A DNA stretch of 64,000 nucleotides, from contig PGYS01000001.1 in NCBI GenBank assembly GCA_002839795.1, positions 1 to 64,000 of the forward strand, in the 5' to 3' direction. Source of the stretch: Ignavibacteriae bacterium HGW-Ignavibacteriae-3. Lineage in GTDB: Bacteria; Bacteroidota; Ignavibacteria; Ignavibacteriales; Melioribacteraceae. Both the position numbers and the translations under genes were made by a program. Positions within the stretch are counted from its first letter, which is position 1; each line of letters begins with the position of its first letter. Below the pieces are notes generated by a model. It did not search any database, was not told the DNA's origin, and was given only the letters and a program-made list of their open reading frames with translations. Below are positions 56,032 through 64,000 of the stretch, one piece after another.

Positions 56032-56460
56032 TTATTTGTTTTGTTGTGCCGGATTCAAATCCGATTTTTTTCCTGAATTAACATTATAAATGTAACCAAA
56101 AAGGTTTTCTCCTTCATCAGCAGAGACAATTCCGGGTATTAAACGGACCTCAATCTGATTATTATTTAACCATGAGGCACTGCCTGCCGATAAGCTGTCT
56201 TCGAAAATAATTTTAGCAATTTTAAAATTATAAACAAAAAAATTAAGCGGCGGGTTCGGATTACGGGAAGATGATTTTTCCTGTTTTATATTCAGCGCAA
56301 AAGTTGAATCCGCATTATAAAATATCTGGACTGACGAACCAAATTTTCCGGCGGAAAGATCTCTCAGAATTATTTCAGCGTCTTTAAATGATTTTTGGGG
56401 TACGGAGCATCCGATCACTAAAAGAAGAAAAGGAATTATTACGAAACATTTATTTTGCAT
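56032..56460 (-). CDS. Putative lipoprotein of unknown function
   Basis: A 142-residue protein with a lipobox LVIGC at about residue 18. The mature part is small, mostly beta, with no family I recognise. It lies 22 bp upstream of the Asp-box gene in the same direction, so it is probably co-transcribed with it. Confidence 0.7.
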   Translation of the reverse strand: MQNKCFVIIPFLLLVIGCSVPQKSFKDAEIILRDLSAGKFGSSVQIFYNADSTFALNIKQEKSSSRNPNPPLNFFVYNFKIAKIIFEDSLSAGSASWLNNNQIEVRLIPGIVSADEGENLFGYIYNVNSGKKSDLNPAQQNK

Positions 56461-56637
56461 ATTAGTCCGGTTACTCTGAATAAAAAAAAATTAACATGTT
56501 CTCCCGGATTCAAAATAAGCCCGTGTAAATTAATTGGCAAGTCTAAAGCGCGCGTCCGTAAAACACGGTAATGCAAAACACAAATATCAGAATAAGATAA
56601 AAATTATTTTTTTCGAATGGCGTATGGCATTAAAACG

Positions 56638-56662
56638 AAGCCCGGCTGAATAGACCGGGCTT
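56638..56662 (-). terminator. Terminator of the DUF5916 gene
   Basis: On the minus strand AAGCCCGG and CCGGGCTT form an 8-bp stem with a 9-nt loop, followed by TCGTTTT. It is 33 bp after the stop codon. It looks like a usual intrinsic terminator. Confidence 0.65.
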
Positions 56663-56694
56663 TCAATAATAATTTCTAATTGTTCGGAGAACTG

Positions 56695-59346
56695 TTAAAT
56701 ATCGAACCAGTAGGAGAACTTTATAACGAACACATTATTTCCGTCGCTCTTAAGGAGATTTCTCCAGTCCCTTCCAAGTGAAAAATTACCGGGATCATCA
56801 AAATTAGATTGGTCATGCGACCAGACAAAATAAAGAATAGATCCGGGCATTACTTCCCACCGAAGCACTGCGGTACCTCTGAGAGATTTATAATTGAAGT
56901 CGGGATTACCTATCTGAAACATCGGCGCGGGACCAAATCCGTCCGGATCCACATTGTAAATTCCATCGTTCGGATTATAACTTATAGTCGATCCATTCAT
57001 TCCATATTGATTAAAATCGTTTGTACGGGAACGGGCCAATTCCTTGAAATTATTATAACCGCCGACAGCCAGCAGGGGCTGCATGAACAACTGAAATGTA
57101 AGCGTCGGCGTAAAAGTCCAGTTCAGCCGGATATTGGCAGAAAGAGTTTTCTGATGTATATCGGAAAACACATATCTCGTTCCGTATGTGTTCACGGCTT
57201 TTGAATCTGTAAAATTTCCGACCCACATTCGGGTATTGTCATTCAATTCCAGCTGGGGACCGATGCTGAAACTCAATTGACTGTTTGGTTTCCATTGAAT
57301 ATCAAATCCAAGATTTTTATACATCCCGTCTGCGGCATCCTTTGCGAAACCGCCGAAAGCCTCGAATATAATCTTTTCTCTGCTGTCCGATGATATATTC
57401 ATATTAGTCTGGAATGAAGAGGGCTGAATAAGAAGCGGTCCGCCCCGTGTCGCGGATTTATTGAGGGATTCAAAATTATAACTTCCTCTTATGCCAAATC
57501 CCCAGTAATTCATTAAAGTAAAATTGGAGTTCAGCCATATCATGCTATTTAAAAGATTTCCTTCGAAATCATAACTGCGCGCATGGGTTAAATAAAATTG
57601 TTTCCTTCTGAATATTCCATCCGGCTCAAACCATCTGTAACCGAGAACCAGATGAGCATTTATTTTATCCGCATTAAATTGAAATCCGAGATCATTATTT
57701 TCAAAGCCGGGGGTAACCGCGCCAAGGGCGGCATTGAGATAAAAATTTCCGCTTTGTTTGTTCAGCATTATTCTTCCATATAATCCGGCAAGAGAAGTAA
57801 TTTCCGGGTCGAATGTTGCGAAAGTCGCATCAGGTCTCTGGAAATATCGGTACGGTCTTTTCTGAAGCAGCCGGATATATTCTTTTGATCCGTTTGTGTA
57901 TGAACCCGCGAATGCTGCCGCGAGGGCATATTCCTTTTTTTCGTCAAGAAATGTATAGCCGTCCAGTCCAAACGTAAATGCGTTTTGAGGTAAATTAAAT
58001 TGCAGAGGAGTATCATTCAAATTTCTGTTAACTGTTGTGAACATTAAACCAAGCGACTGGTCCCCTTCTCCGAATTCCCTTTTAGCTCTAAATACACCGT
58101 AATGAGTCAGGGGTTCTATTTCTTCTTTGGACTGAAATCCATTATTGTAAAGAGTGGCAAAAGTTCTTTCGGTTATTGCCGAAACTGCGCCTACTGTTGT
58201 ATGGTCATCCAATTTTCCGGTTAATTTTGCCGCGCCCAAAATTCTGGTTTCGCCGGGAGAATTTATAAAATCGGACGAAGAAGTTGATCCTGTTGGAGAA
58301 CGCCCGATTCTCCGGGAGTAAAATAATTCAGGCCAGCCAAAATTAAATCCCCAGTTGTTATTTACTCCGCCGATTCCAAAATAAAACATATTTGCCCCCT
58401 CTATAAAGAAAGGCCTTTTCTCTTCAAAGTAGGATTCAAATGCTGACAAATTGATTACGGCCGGATCAACTTCTACCTGACCGAAATCCGGATTGATAGT
58501 TGCGTCGATGTTTAAATTACTTCCGATTCCAATTTTAACATCCGCACCTAAAGAGGTTTTAAACTGATTGGATTTATAAAACGGATCATTCTGATCGTGA
58601 ACCAGGAACTGGGATTTCTGAACAAGATAAGGAAGAACTTCAAATCTTTGTTTTGGTTTAACTCCTATCAATCCCTCAAGAGATGCGAATCGGGAGACAA
58701 ACCCACTTTCGCTTTTGGGAACCATAACAAAAAAAGATTTTTCATTATTACGCTTTATTTCCCTTGTAAAATTTATGCCCCATGTCATCTTCTCAACCTC
58801 ATTAAACCGAAGTTGTGAAAAAGGAATTTTCAATTCAACAGACCACCCGGTTTCATCAATGTAAGTTTTTGCCTCCCATATTCCGTCCCATGTCTCGTCG
58901 TCCCAGCTGTCATTAAATAAAACACCGTCGACCATAGTGCCCCCGGCGTTTACACCAAAATAATTACCCGTCCTTTTATCGTTAAACGCATCGACATAAA
59001 TTCCAAACCAATCGGAATTTGTATATCCGTCTCTTCTAGCAAGACTTGCATCGATTAGCTCCGGTTTTGAATCATGCAAATGGGCCGCTACGTAAAGATT
59101 GCCCTCATCGTAAGCAACCCATACTTCGGTTTTTTCTGTTGAGGGCGCGCCCTCTTCCGGATCCCTTTGAATAAATCCGCTTACGGGGCTGTTTTTCCAG
59201 ATGGGTTCCGTAAGTTTTCCGTCCAGGGAAATATTAAGATTATTTATTTTATATGCAGGCACAACTTTTTGCGAGCCGGTTTTTCCCGAAGCAAGCAATA
59301 CCATCGGCAGAAGAAGCGTAAAAAAAACAAGTATAAATCTCTTCAT
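56695..59346 (-). CDS. DUF5916 outer-membrane protein with CBM9-like domain
   Basis: An 883-residue protein with a signal peptide (1-19, ending VLLAS). The N-terminal CBM9-like beta sandwich (about 30-230) has the family pattern LDGKLTEPIWKNS, VWVAYDEGNLYVAAHLHDS and WSVELKIPFSQLRF. The large C-terminal part (250-883) is a DUF5916 beta-barrel with many aromatic strand ends and the final SYWFDI typical of outer-membrane proteins. The role is unknown; related proteins are linked to glycan uptake or surface processing. AAAGGGA is a Shine-Dalgarno before the ATG. An ECF-type promoter lies upstream. Confidence 0.88.
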   Translation of the reverse strand: MKRFILVFFTLLLPMVLLASGKTGSQKVVPAYKINNLNISLDGKLTEPIWKNSPVSGFIQRDPEEGAPSTEKTEVWVAYDEGNLYVAAHLHDSKPELIDASLARRDGYTNSDWFGIYVDAFNDKRTGNYFGVNAGGTMVDGVLFNDSWDDETWDGIWEAKTYIDETGWSVELKIPFSQLRFNEVEKMTWGINFTREIKRNNEKSFFVMVPKSESGFVSRFASLEGLIGVKPKQRFEVLPYLVQKSQFLVHDQNDPFYKSNQFKTSLGADVKIGIGSNLNIDATINPDFGQVEVDPAVINLSAFESYFEEKRPFFIEGANMFYFGIGGVNNNWGFNFGWPELFYSRRIGRSPTGSTSSSDFINSPGETRILGAAKLTGKLDDHTTVGAVSAITERTFATLYNNGFQSKEEIEPLTHYGVFRAKREFGEGDQSLGLMFTTVNRNLNDTPLQFNLPQNAFTFGLDGYTFLDEKKEYALAAAFAGSYTNGSKEYIRLLQKRPYRYFQRPDATFATFDPEITSLAGLYGRIMLNKQSGNFYLNAALGAVTPGFENNDLGFQFNADKINAHLVLGYRWFEPDGIFRRKQFYLTHARSYDFEGNLLNSMIWLNSNFTLMNYWGFGIRGSYNFESLNKSATRGGPLLIQPSSFQTNMNISSDSREKIIFEAFGGFAKDAADGMYKNLGFDIQWKPNSQLSFSIGPQLELNDNTRMWVGNFTDSKAVNTYGTRYVFSDIHQKTLSANIRLNWTFTPTLTFQLFMQPLLAVGGYNNFKELARSRTNDFNQYGMNGSTISYNPNDGIYNVDPDGFGPAPMFQIGNPDFNYKSLRGTAVLRWEVMPGSILYFVWSHDQSNFDDPGNFSLGRDWRNLLKSDGNNVFVIKFSYWFDI

Positions 59347-59386
59347 ACCATCCCTTTCATAATTATAAATCGATCATTGGTCTATT

Positions 59387-59413
59387 AGACTGACGTTGCG
59401 CCAAAAGGTTACA
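59387..59413 (-). promoter_or_regulatory. ECF-type promoter candidate of the DUF5916 gene
   Basis: On the minus strand TGTAACC (59413-59407) is followed after 16 bp by GTCT (59390-59387), about 40 bp before the start codon. The sigma-factor gene 1.8 kb away has TGTAACA-N17-GTCT, so both may be read by the same sigma factor. Confidence 0.45.
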
Positions 59414-59448
59414 TGTTGAGAAAAAGAATTTAGAATTAGATTAAAAGA

Positions 59449-59475
59449 AAAGCCCGTTTATAAAAACCGGGCTTT
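59449..59475 (-). terminator. Terminator of the sigma/DUF4252 operon
   Basis: On the minus strand AAAGCCCG and CGGGCTTT form an 8-bp stem with an 11-nt loop, followed by TCTTTTAATC. It lies 27 bp after the DUF4252 stop codon and is a good intrinsic terminator. Confidence 0.75.
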
Positions 59476-59502
59476 AAAAGTTAAATTTTAAATAAAGGAA
59501 TA

Positions 59503-60105
59503 TTATTTTTTCCCTTTAGCCTTGTCAATTTCCTTCAGACCATCCATGCCGGGGATGTTTAATTCTTTTGTGAGTTTACCAATCTTGCTCATATCAATTT
59601 TACCAACAATGTTAACGCAAGTCAGTTTTCCGTATTTCTCTCCGGATTCCTCGTTCTTCTCTTTTTTTGATAAAGAAAGAATTGTCAGTCCTTCAAAACC
59701 GGCGCCTGAAGATTTTTTAATGTAGATGTTTGTAAAATTTCCCCGACTTTTAGTTCGTACAATTCTATCCCAGTTTTTCGACTGCATTCCATTGTCGATA
59801 CTTTCGAGAGAACTTTCCATATCAACAATGCCCATTTGGTCTATTTTGTATTCAGTAACCTGAATAAGTTTTAGTCCGTCGATCATTGAGCCGATACCGT
59901 CACTATTCTCTTCGGTCAAACCCGAAACCATCTTTAGAAGTGTTTCCTCTAAATATACCTCGGAAAGGGTTTCAGCGTTTTTCAATCCCGGCACATCCTT
60001 ATAATTAAAATATCCGGGATATTTAGAATAATCTTCTCTTTGCTGGGCAAATAAATTAATGCCCGTCAAGAATAGAATAAACAAGATTACTTTAGTTGGT
60101 TTCAT
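59503..60105 (-). CDS. DUF4252 protein (ECF-operon associated)
   Basis: A 200-residue exported protein with signal peptide 1-20 (ending LFAQQ). The DUF4252 domain covers most of it, including YKIDQMG and SLSKKEKNEESGEKYGKLTCVNIVGKID. DUF4252 is frequent in Bacteroidota, often near ECF sigma factors, and its role is unknown. The start overlaps the stop of the preceding gene (ATGA at 60102-60105), so it is coupled to it. It may sense or act on the envelope. Confidence 0.82.
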   Translation of the reverse strand: MKPTKVILFILFLTGINLFAQQREDYSKYPGYFNYKDVPGLKNAETLSEVYLEETLLKMVSGLTEENSDGIGSMIDGLKLIQVTEYKIDQMGIVDMESSLESIDNGMQSKNWDRIVRTKSRGNFTNIYIKKSSGAGFEGLTILSLSKKEKNEESGEKYGKLTCVNIVGKIDMSKIGKLTKELNIPGMDGLKEIDKAKGKK

Positions 60106-60662
60106 TTTTTTTCTCCTTCTAATAAGTTATTTGCAATTTCAATGCTTTGCCGGAACGGTTTTGCCACCGCTTTGACTAAAACTTCGTTTTGCAGCGTCGC
60201 GCTGGTTTCCCTAAAAATGTTTCCCACAATTGAGAGGGCGTATTTTGCCTGTCTATCTGCCGCGGCGATTTCTTCATCTGTATAATTATATTGAACCGGT
60301 TTATTTATGATAAGGGAAGTGGCCATCGCTGTAATTAAAATAACGCTCACAGCCGCCGAGACAACGGGTCTTGCCATAATAATTGAGAACAGATCATAAA
60401 AAAATGAACTGGTTTTGTTTATCGCCGAAAGATTTTTAATCTGTATAGATTTTAAAATCTCGTGCGGCATTTCTTCTTCACCAATCGATTTAACTTCCCG
60501 GGCAGTTCTTTTGTAATTGTCCAATATATTGCGGACTACATCATTTCGGGAGGCCAATCTCGACACCCTGATTTTATCCCGCAGAGACGCGTCTCCATAG
60601 GCCACGGAAATGATCTTATTCTCAATCTCATCGGTTATTTCAAAGGACTTCTTGAGCTTCAT
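60102..60662 (-). CDS. Putative membrane anti-sigma factor
   Basis: A 186-residue protein with one central transmembrane segment (about residues 97-118, VSAAVSVILITAMATSLI). The N-terminal cytoplasmic part of 90 residues is charged and could bind the sigma factor; the outside part is helical. I see no named anti-sigma motif such as a zinc HxxxCxxC. It overlaps the sigma gene by 23 bp and the next gene by 4 bp, which fits the usual sigma/anti-sigma order. The role is inferred from position. Confidence 0.65.
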   Translation of the reverse strand: MKLKKSFEITDEIENKIISVAYGDASLRDKIRVSRLASRNDVVRNILDNYKRTAREVKSIGEEEMPHEILKSIQIKNLSAINKTSSFFYDLFSIIMARPVVSAAVSVILITAMATSLIINKPVQYNYTDEEIAAADRQAKYALSIVGNIFRETSATLQNEVLVKAVAKPFRQSIEIANNLLEGEKK

Positions 60663-61173
60663 ACTCTTTTAATTCCTCTTGTAATTTTTTTCTCGCTCTC
60701 AGCAGATATACTTTGACTGAATTCAGCGGCATATCCAGCGCGGCGCTTATTTCTTTATATTTAAGTCCTTCAATTTCATACAGGACAAAAACACTTCTCA
60801 GATTTACGGGCAATCTTTGAATTGCCTCTTTTATTTTCGATGCCACCATTTTAAAATGTGTTGTTAAATATGGATTATCATTATTGCTGTTCGTGCTGTA
60901 TGTGTCAATGAAAAATTCATCTATCTCATTCTCTCTTTTAATTGAAACGGAGCGTCTGCGCAGATAATCAACACATAAATTATTTGTGGTTTTTAATATC
61001 CACGCCTTGGCGGCCAGTATATTGAAATTGTCTATGTTCTTCCATATTCTGATTATCACTTCCTGCGTGACGTCATCCGCATCCATTTTATTTTTCAGCA
61101 TGTACAAGGAATAAGTATAAATTTTATTTTTATACTGCTGAATTAAATAACGATATCGTTGCTCTTTTAACAT
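60640..61173 (-). CDS. ECF RNA polymerase sigma factor
   Basis: A 177-residue group 4 sigma factor. Region 2 (about residues 10-75) has DADDVTQEVIIRIWKNIDNF (the D-A-D-D-V-T-Q-E helix), and region 4 (about 115-170) has LRSVFVLYEIEGLKYKEISAALDMPLNSVKVYLLRARKKL, a helix-turn-helix. It should direct RNA polymerase to stress or envelope genes and is encoded in one operon with a membrane protein and a DUF4252 protein. Its own promoter shows a matching motif. Confidence 0.95.
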   Translation of the reverse strand: MLKEQRYRYLIQQYKNKIYTYSLYMLKNKMDADDVTQEVIIRIWKNIDNFNILAAKAWILKTTNNLCVDYLRRRSVSIKRENEIDEFFIDTYSTNSNNDNPYLTTHFKMVASKIKEAIQRLPVNLRSVFVLYEIEGLKYKEISAALDMPLNSVKVYLLRARKKLQEELKEYEAQEVL

Positions 61174-61191
61174 GTTTTATTTTATAGATTA

Positions 61192-61220
61192 CAGACGAAT
61201 TGAGCCGTGCTATTGTTACA
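61192..61220 (-). promoter_or_regulatory. Likely autoregulated ECF promoter
   Basis: On the minus strand TGTAACA (61220-61214) and CGTCTG (61197-61192) are 16 bp apart, with the start codon 19 bp downstream of the -10. A -35 with AAC and a -10 with CGTC are typical of ECF-dependent promoters, and ECF genes often read themselves. Confidence 0.6.
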
Positions 61221-61269
61221 TTGAATATTAAGAATTATTTTATGTCAAATTATAGAAAGGATATCATTA

Positions 61270-61659
61270 ATGTCTACCTCTAAACCGGAAGTCGGAACAA
61301 TCGGATGGACCGATTTAACAGTCGCAAATGCCGAGGAAATCCGCGATTTCTACAGTAAAGTTACGGGATGGAAGCCCAAAGCGTTATCAATGGGGCAATA
61401 TGATGATTATGTTATGAATACTCCTGAAACGGAAACCAGCGTTGCCGGCGTATGCCACGCAAGAGGGACAAATGCGGAATTGCCTCCACAGTGGCTAATC
61501 TATATTACTGTTGCGGATATAAGTCTTAGCGTGTCTCAATGTAAAGCTCTCGGCGGCAAAATATTGGCGGAGCCTAAAAATTACGGCGAAATGGGGAGCT
61601 ACTGTGTGATTGAAGATCCGGCAGGAGCCGTCTGCGCTTTGTTCGAGCCCAAGGCGTGA
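61270..61659 (+). CDS. VOC-family protein
   Basis: A 129-residue member of the vicinal oxygen chelate superfamily with two beta-alpha-beta-beta-beta modules. It begins VGTIGWTDLTVANAEEIRDFYSKVTGWK and ends GSYCVIEDPAGAVCALFEPK, the typical glyoxalase-like frame. The function is unknown; members bind metal and small ligands. AAGGA lies upstream of the ATG. It is divergent from the sigma gene. Confidence 0.85.
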   Translation: MSTSKPEVGTIGWTDLTVANAEEIRDFYSKVTGWKPKALSMGQYDDYVMNTPETETSVAGVCHARGTNAELPPQWLIYITVADISLSVSQCKALGGKILAEPKNYGEMGSYCVIEDPAGAVCALFEPKA

Positions 61660-61725
61660 TCTTTAGTGCGGGGCACAATTTTTTATAAAAAGGATTTTTA
61701 ATTATTGGATCAATCCGCGGAAAGT

Positions 61726-62274
61726 ATGAATACCGAAGAAAGTAAAAAAATAGAGGAAATTTTCCGGAATTCAGAATCTCATGATGAATTGTTCGACGCT
61801 TTCCAGATCGCTGTTAATATTAAGTTCCGCGATCCGGAAGTATTTAAAATTCTAATTGCCAATCCTGTTCTTTCTCCCGATGAAATAAAAATGTTTACCG
61901 AAAAACTTATAAATGTTATTCCCGAACAAACTTATAATATATTAATGTGGACCGGAAAAATATTTGAGAGCCACCCCAACCATTACGATCATCTTGAAGA
62001 TGCTTTTAATTATTATAACAGGGCAATTTCACATCAGCCGGAATCATTTATGCCCTATCTTAGACTTTTGAATCTATATAATTATGAAATCGATTATCCA
62101 ATGAACAGGAAGATAATTGGGACTATTGAAAATCTCGCTTCAAAAGTTGATCAAAAAAGCAAAGTATATTATGCTTTATCGGCGCACTATAAAAAATGCG
62201 GAAACAAGGATCTGGAAGCTGAATATCTTGCCATGGCAGAAAAAGAAACAAGGAGAGAAACTCAAATCCTATGA
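61726..62274 (+). CDS. TPR-like soluble protein of unknown function
   Basis: A 182-residue mostly helical protein. Residues about 85-175 have a TPR-like rhythm (AFNYYNRAISHQPESFMPYLRLLNLYN, then YYALSAHYKKCGNKDLEAEYLAMAEKE). No signal peptide is seen. ATG at 61726 is used because GGAAAG precedes it; a TTG at 61705 with AAGGA further upstream is an alternative. It converges on the Omp85 gene. Confidence 0.65.
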   Translation: MNTEESKKIEEIFRNSESHDELFDAFQIAVNIKFRDPEVFKILIANPVLSPDEIKMFTEKLINVIPEQTYNILMWTGKIFESHPNHYDHLEDAFNYYNRAISHQPESFMPYLRLLNLYNYEIDYPMNRKIIGTIENLASKVDQKSKVYYALSAHYKKCGNKDLEAEYLAMAEKETRRETQIL

Positions 62275-62294
62275 AAAACTAATTTAGTTCGGAC

Positions 62295-64000
62295 CTAATA
62301 GTAATATCCTATTGTGAAGTAAAAGTAGGTCGGTCCCCAAACAACAACATTGTTTGAAAGCTTATTTATAAAGTAAAAACTCTTACCCACCGAGAAGTCC
62401 GCCGGCCCAAGAGGAGTATTGAAAGATACGGTCGCCCCTACGCCATGCTTTAAATCTTTGAAGCGGATATGCTCCCTTTCTTCCCAGATTGAACCAATAT
62501 CATAACGCGCTTTAACATATGTGTCAAAGAAAATTTTGAACGGAATTTTGTACCTGTATTCAAGTGATGTAATTAGAATTTGTCTTCCGCGAAATTCGTC
62601 TTCCCGAAAACCAAAAAATGAATTCTGTCCCCCTAACGAAAACTGCTGGCTCAAAGGAAGAGTCTTATCTGCGGTCCCGATTACTCCGCGAAAGCTGAAT
62701 GTGTTTATGCTGCGGTAGCTTATAATGTTTTTGTAGTCTAAATAAAATTTGGTATATCCTACATCGCCGCCGAAGGCAGTTTGTGCGGTTTCATAAATAC
62801 TTTTTACCAAAAAACCGACGGTGGGATAAGGATAATTGTTTTGAGAATCGATCATAAGCGATATGCGCAAACTTGAAATATCTGTTTTATAGGTAGGACC
62901 TGTGTAATCGTGTTTATTCTTAATCTCGTCCCGCTGATACCTGGCTTCCGCAAGAATATTTCCGAATTTTTCGACTTGGGCCCCGATCCCGAATGAACCA
63001 CCATAGTATATCTGGCGGTACTCACCTGTTGTACTTCTGGAAAATTTATTCGTCGCACGAATTGAATCATCTCTATAAACATACACATCATTAAATTCGT
63101 TGAACGCTCTTAACTTATAAGTGAAGTAGGAATCAAAAACGCGGTTTGCCTTATGTTCAAGGCTGTAAGAGCGGTTCCTGGCTCCTCCCGTTAGTGTGGC
63201 CCCTATTTCAGTGCCTGTTCCGTTGAAATTATCATCCCGTATGTCGAGAGATAATTGCGCGAGGTTTTCGTTGTCGACCCTGACACCAAACCGGATAACA
63301 TTTGAAATTTTTTCGGTCACATTTAATATCAGCTCATTGATTCCGTTCTTGGGTTTAACCATAAGATCAATCTGATCAAAAAGATTTGTACTGCGAAGAT
63401 TGGTTAGCCCCTTTTCGGCTAAATCATATTTAAATATTTCGCCCGCAGACAGAGGGAATTCCCTGCTTATGATTCTCTCCTGCGTTTTATGGTTCCCTTC
63501 AATAATAATTTTGGAAATCATTCCCTCGCTTAGATATATTCTAAGTTCTCCGGATTTTTCATCGAAGGAGATTTTTTCGATTCTGGCAAGGGAAAAACCG
63601 GACCGTTTGTACATCCGCAAAATTTCAAGAGCGGCATTTAATGTTGCCTGCGGATTGAATGGCTTGTTCATCAATGCTGAAGTGATCCCGAGCGCTTTTA
63701 CCATGTTTGTATCGGCAGTCCCTTCAAGATTTATTAAACGGATTTTTTCACGTTCGCTTGGCAAAAGGGTTATAATTGATTTCTCTCCGATCTCATCCAC
63801 ATTGAGAATCAAATCCTTCCAGCCGCCTCGACTGTACAAATTATAAAGCTGATAATAAAGCTCTCCGCTTGAAACGGAATCTTTCTTTGCCAATGAGTAA
63901 TAAAATATTTTATCTGTTTCGGTCGGATTTTCGCTAAGAGAGATATTCTTGAAAATTTTGTCGCTCACGGAAAAATGAGTTATTAAATGCCTCACATACT
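62295..64000 (-). CDS. Omp85-family outer-membrane protein, N terminus outside window
   Basis: The frame is open at the window edge, and the first possible start inside (GTG at 63995) is not convincing, so the N terminus is missing. At least 566 residues are present. POTRA-like domains lie around residues 80-240 (for example KIIIEGNHKTQERIISREFPLSAGEIFKYDLAEKGLTNLRSTNLFDQIDLMV). An Omp85 barrel follows, with the QFSLGGQNSFFGFREDEFRGRQ signature near 465 and a C-terminal aromatic end (YFTIGYYY). It could be BamA, a two-partner transporter, or the back half of a patatin-Omp85 fusion. The missing N terminus would decide. Confidence 0.85.
   Translation of the reverse strand, partial: YVRHLITHFSVSDKIFKNISLSENPTETDKIFYYSLAKKDSVSSGELYYQLYNLYSRGGWKDLILNVDEIGEKSIITLLPSEREKIRLINLEGTADTNMVKALGITSALMNKPFNPQATLNAALEILRMYKRSGFSLARIEKISFDEKSGELRIYLSEGMISKIIIEGNHKTQERIISREFPLSAGEIFKYDLAEKGLTNLRSTNLFDQIDLMVKPKNGINELILNVTEKISNVIRFGVRVDNENLAQLSLDIRDDNFNGTGTEIGATLTGGARNRSYSLEHKANRVFDSYFTYKLRAFNEFNDVYVYRDDSIRATNKFSRSTTGEYRQIYYGGSFGIGAQVEKFGNILAEARYQRDEIKNKHDYTGPTYKTDISSLRISLMIDSQNNYPYPTVGFLVKSIYETAQTAFGGDVGYTKFYLDYKNIISYRSINTFSFRGVIGTADKTLPLSQQFSLGGQNSFFGFREDEFRGRQILITSLEYRYKIPFKIFFDTYVKARYDIGSIWEEREHIRFKDLKHGVGATVSFNTPLGPADFSVGKSFYFINKLSNNVVVWGPTYFYFTIGYYY

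Overview
The window looks like chromosome from a free-living member of the Bacteroidota/Chlorobiota/Ignavibacteriota group, most likely an Ignavibacteria-type bacterium. Three secreted proteins end in the type IX secretion (T9SS) sorting domain with the QNYPNPFNP signature common in that lineage. There are also DUF5916, DUF4252 and DUF3943 proteins, and several start regions carry the Bacteroidota-style -33 TTG / -7 TAnnTTTG promoter. This assignment is an inference from gene content; there is no rRNA or tRNA gene in the window.

The central landmark is the replication origin (about 21.4-31.9 kb). dnaA, dnaN, recF, a DciA/DUF721 helicase-loader gene, gyrB and gyrA run leftwards as one block, with a methionine gamma-lyase-type gene behind gyrA. 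The origin looks bipartite. An exact DnaA box and an 18-bp palindrome lie upstream of dnaA. The dnaA-dnaN gap holds DnaA boxes, a run of DnaA-trio triplets and an AT-rich unwinding stretch in the order known from Bacillus subtilis.

Left of the origin are: the end of a saccharopine dehydrogenase gene; a truA / EamA transporter / DUF1801-like / amidohydrolase cluster; an AbrB-PIN toxin-antitoxin pair with operator-like palindromes in its promoter; a lipid kinase with an SRPBCC protein; an ADP-forming acyl-CoA synthetase; glycogen synthase; and a metallophosphoesterase. A secreted-protein stretch follows (13.0-21.4 kb), with a GH26 mannanase-like enzyme, two tandem M1-family metallopeptidases and a TIM-barrel glycosidase with fibronectin type III domains.

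Right of the origin are: asparaginase with a small HEGGH membrane protein; a membrane-spermidine synthase-TPR fusion; an ion antiporter; mscL translationally coupled to a Fic protein with a degenerate active site; a GroES-like protein; a methyltransferase; lactate dehydrogenase; and exonuclease III. Next comes a complete drug-efflux operon (43.3-52.3 kb) with TetR regulator, TolC channel, membrane-fusion lipoprotein, two ABC ATPases and two ABC-2 permeases. It resembles E. coli cecR-ybhGFSR with ybhF split in two. The last part carries a giant Asp-box T9SS protein, a DUF5916 outer-membrane protein, an ECF sigma / membrane protein / DUF4252 operon with a recognisable ECF-type promoter, a VOC protein, and the C-terminal part of an Omp85-family barrel cut by the window edge.

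No CRISPR array, prophage, insertion sequence or known defence island was seen. The most interesting non-textbook items are the Fic-MscL operon with paired operators, the HEGGH membrane protein, the ECF promoter shared with the DUF5916 gene, and the origin architecture.
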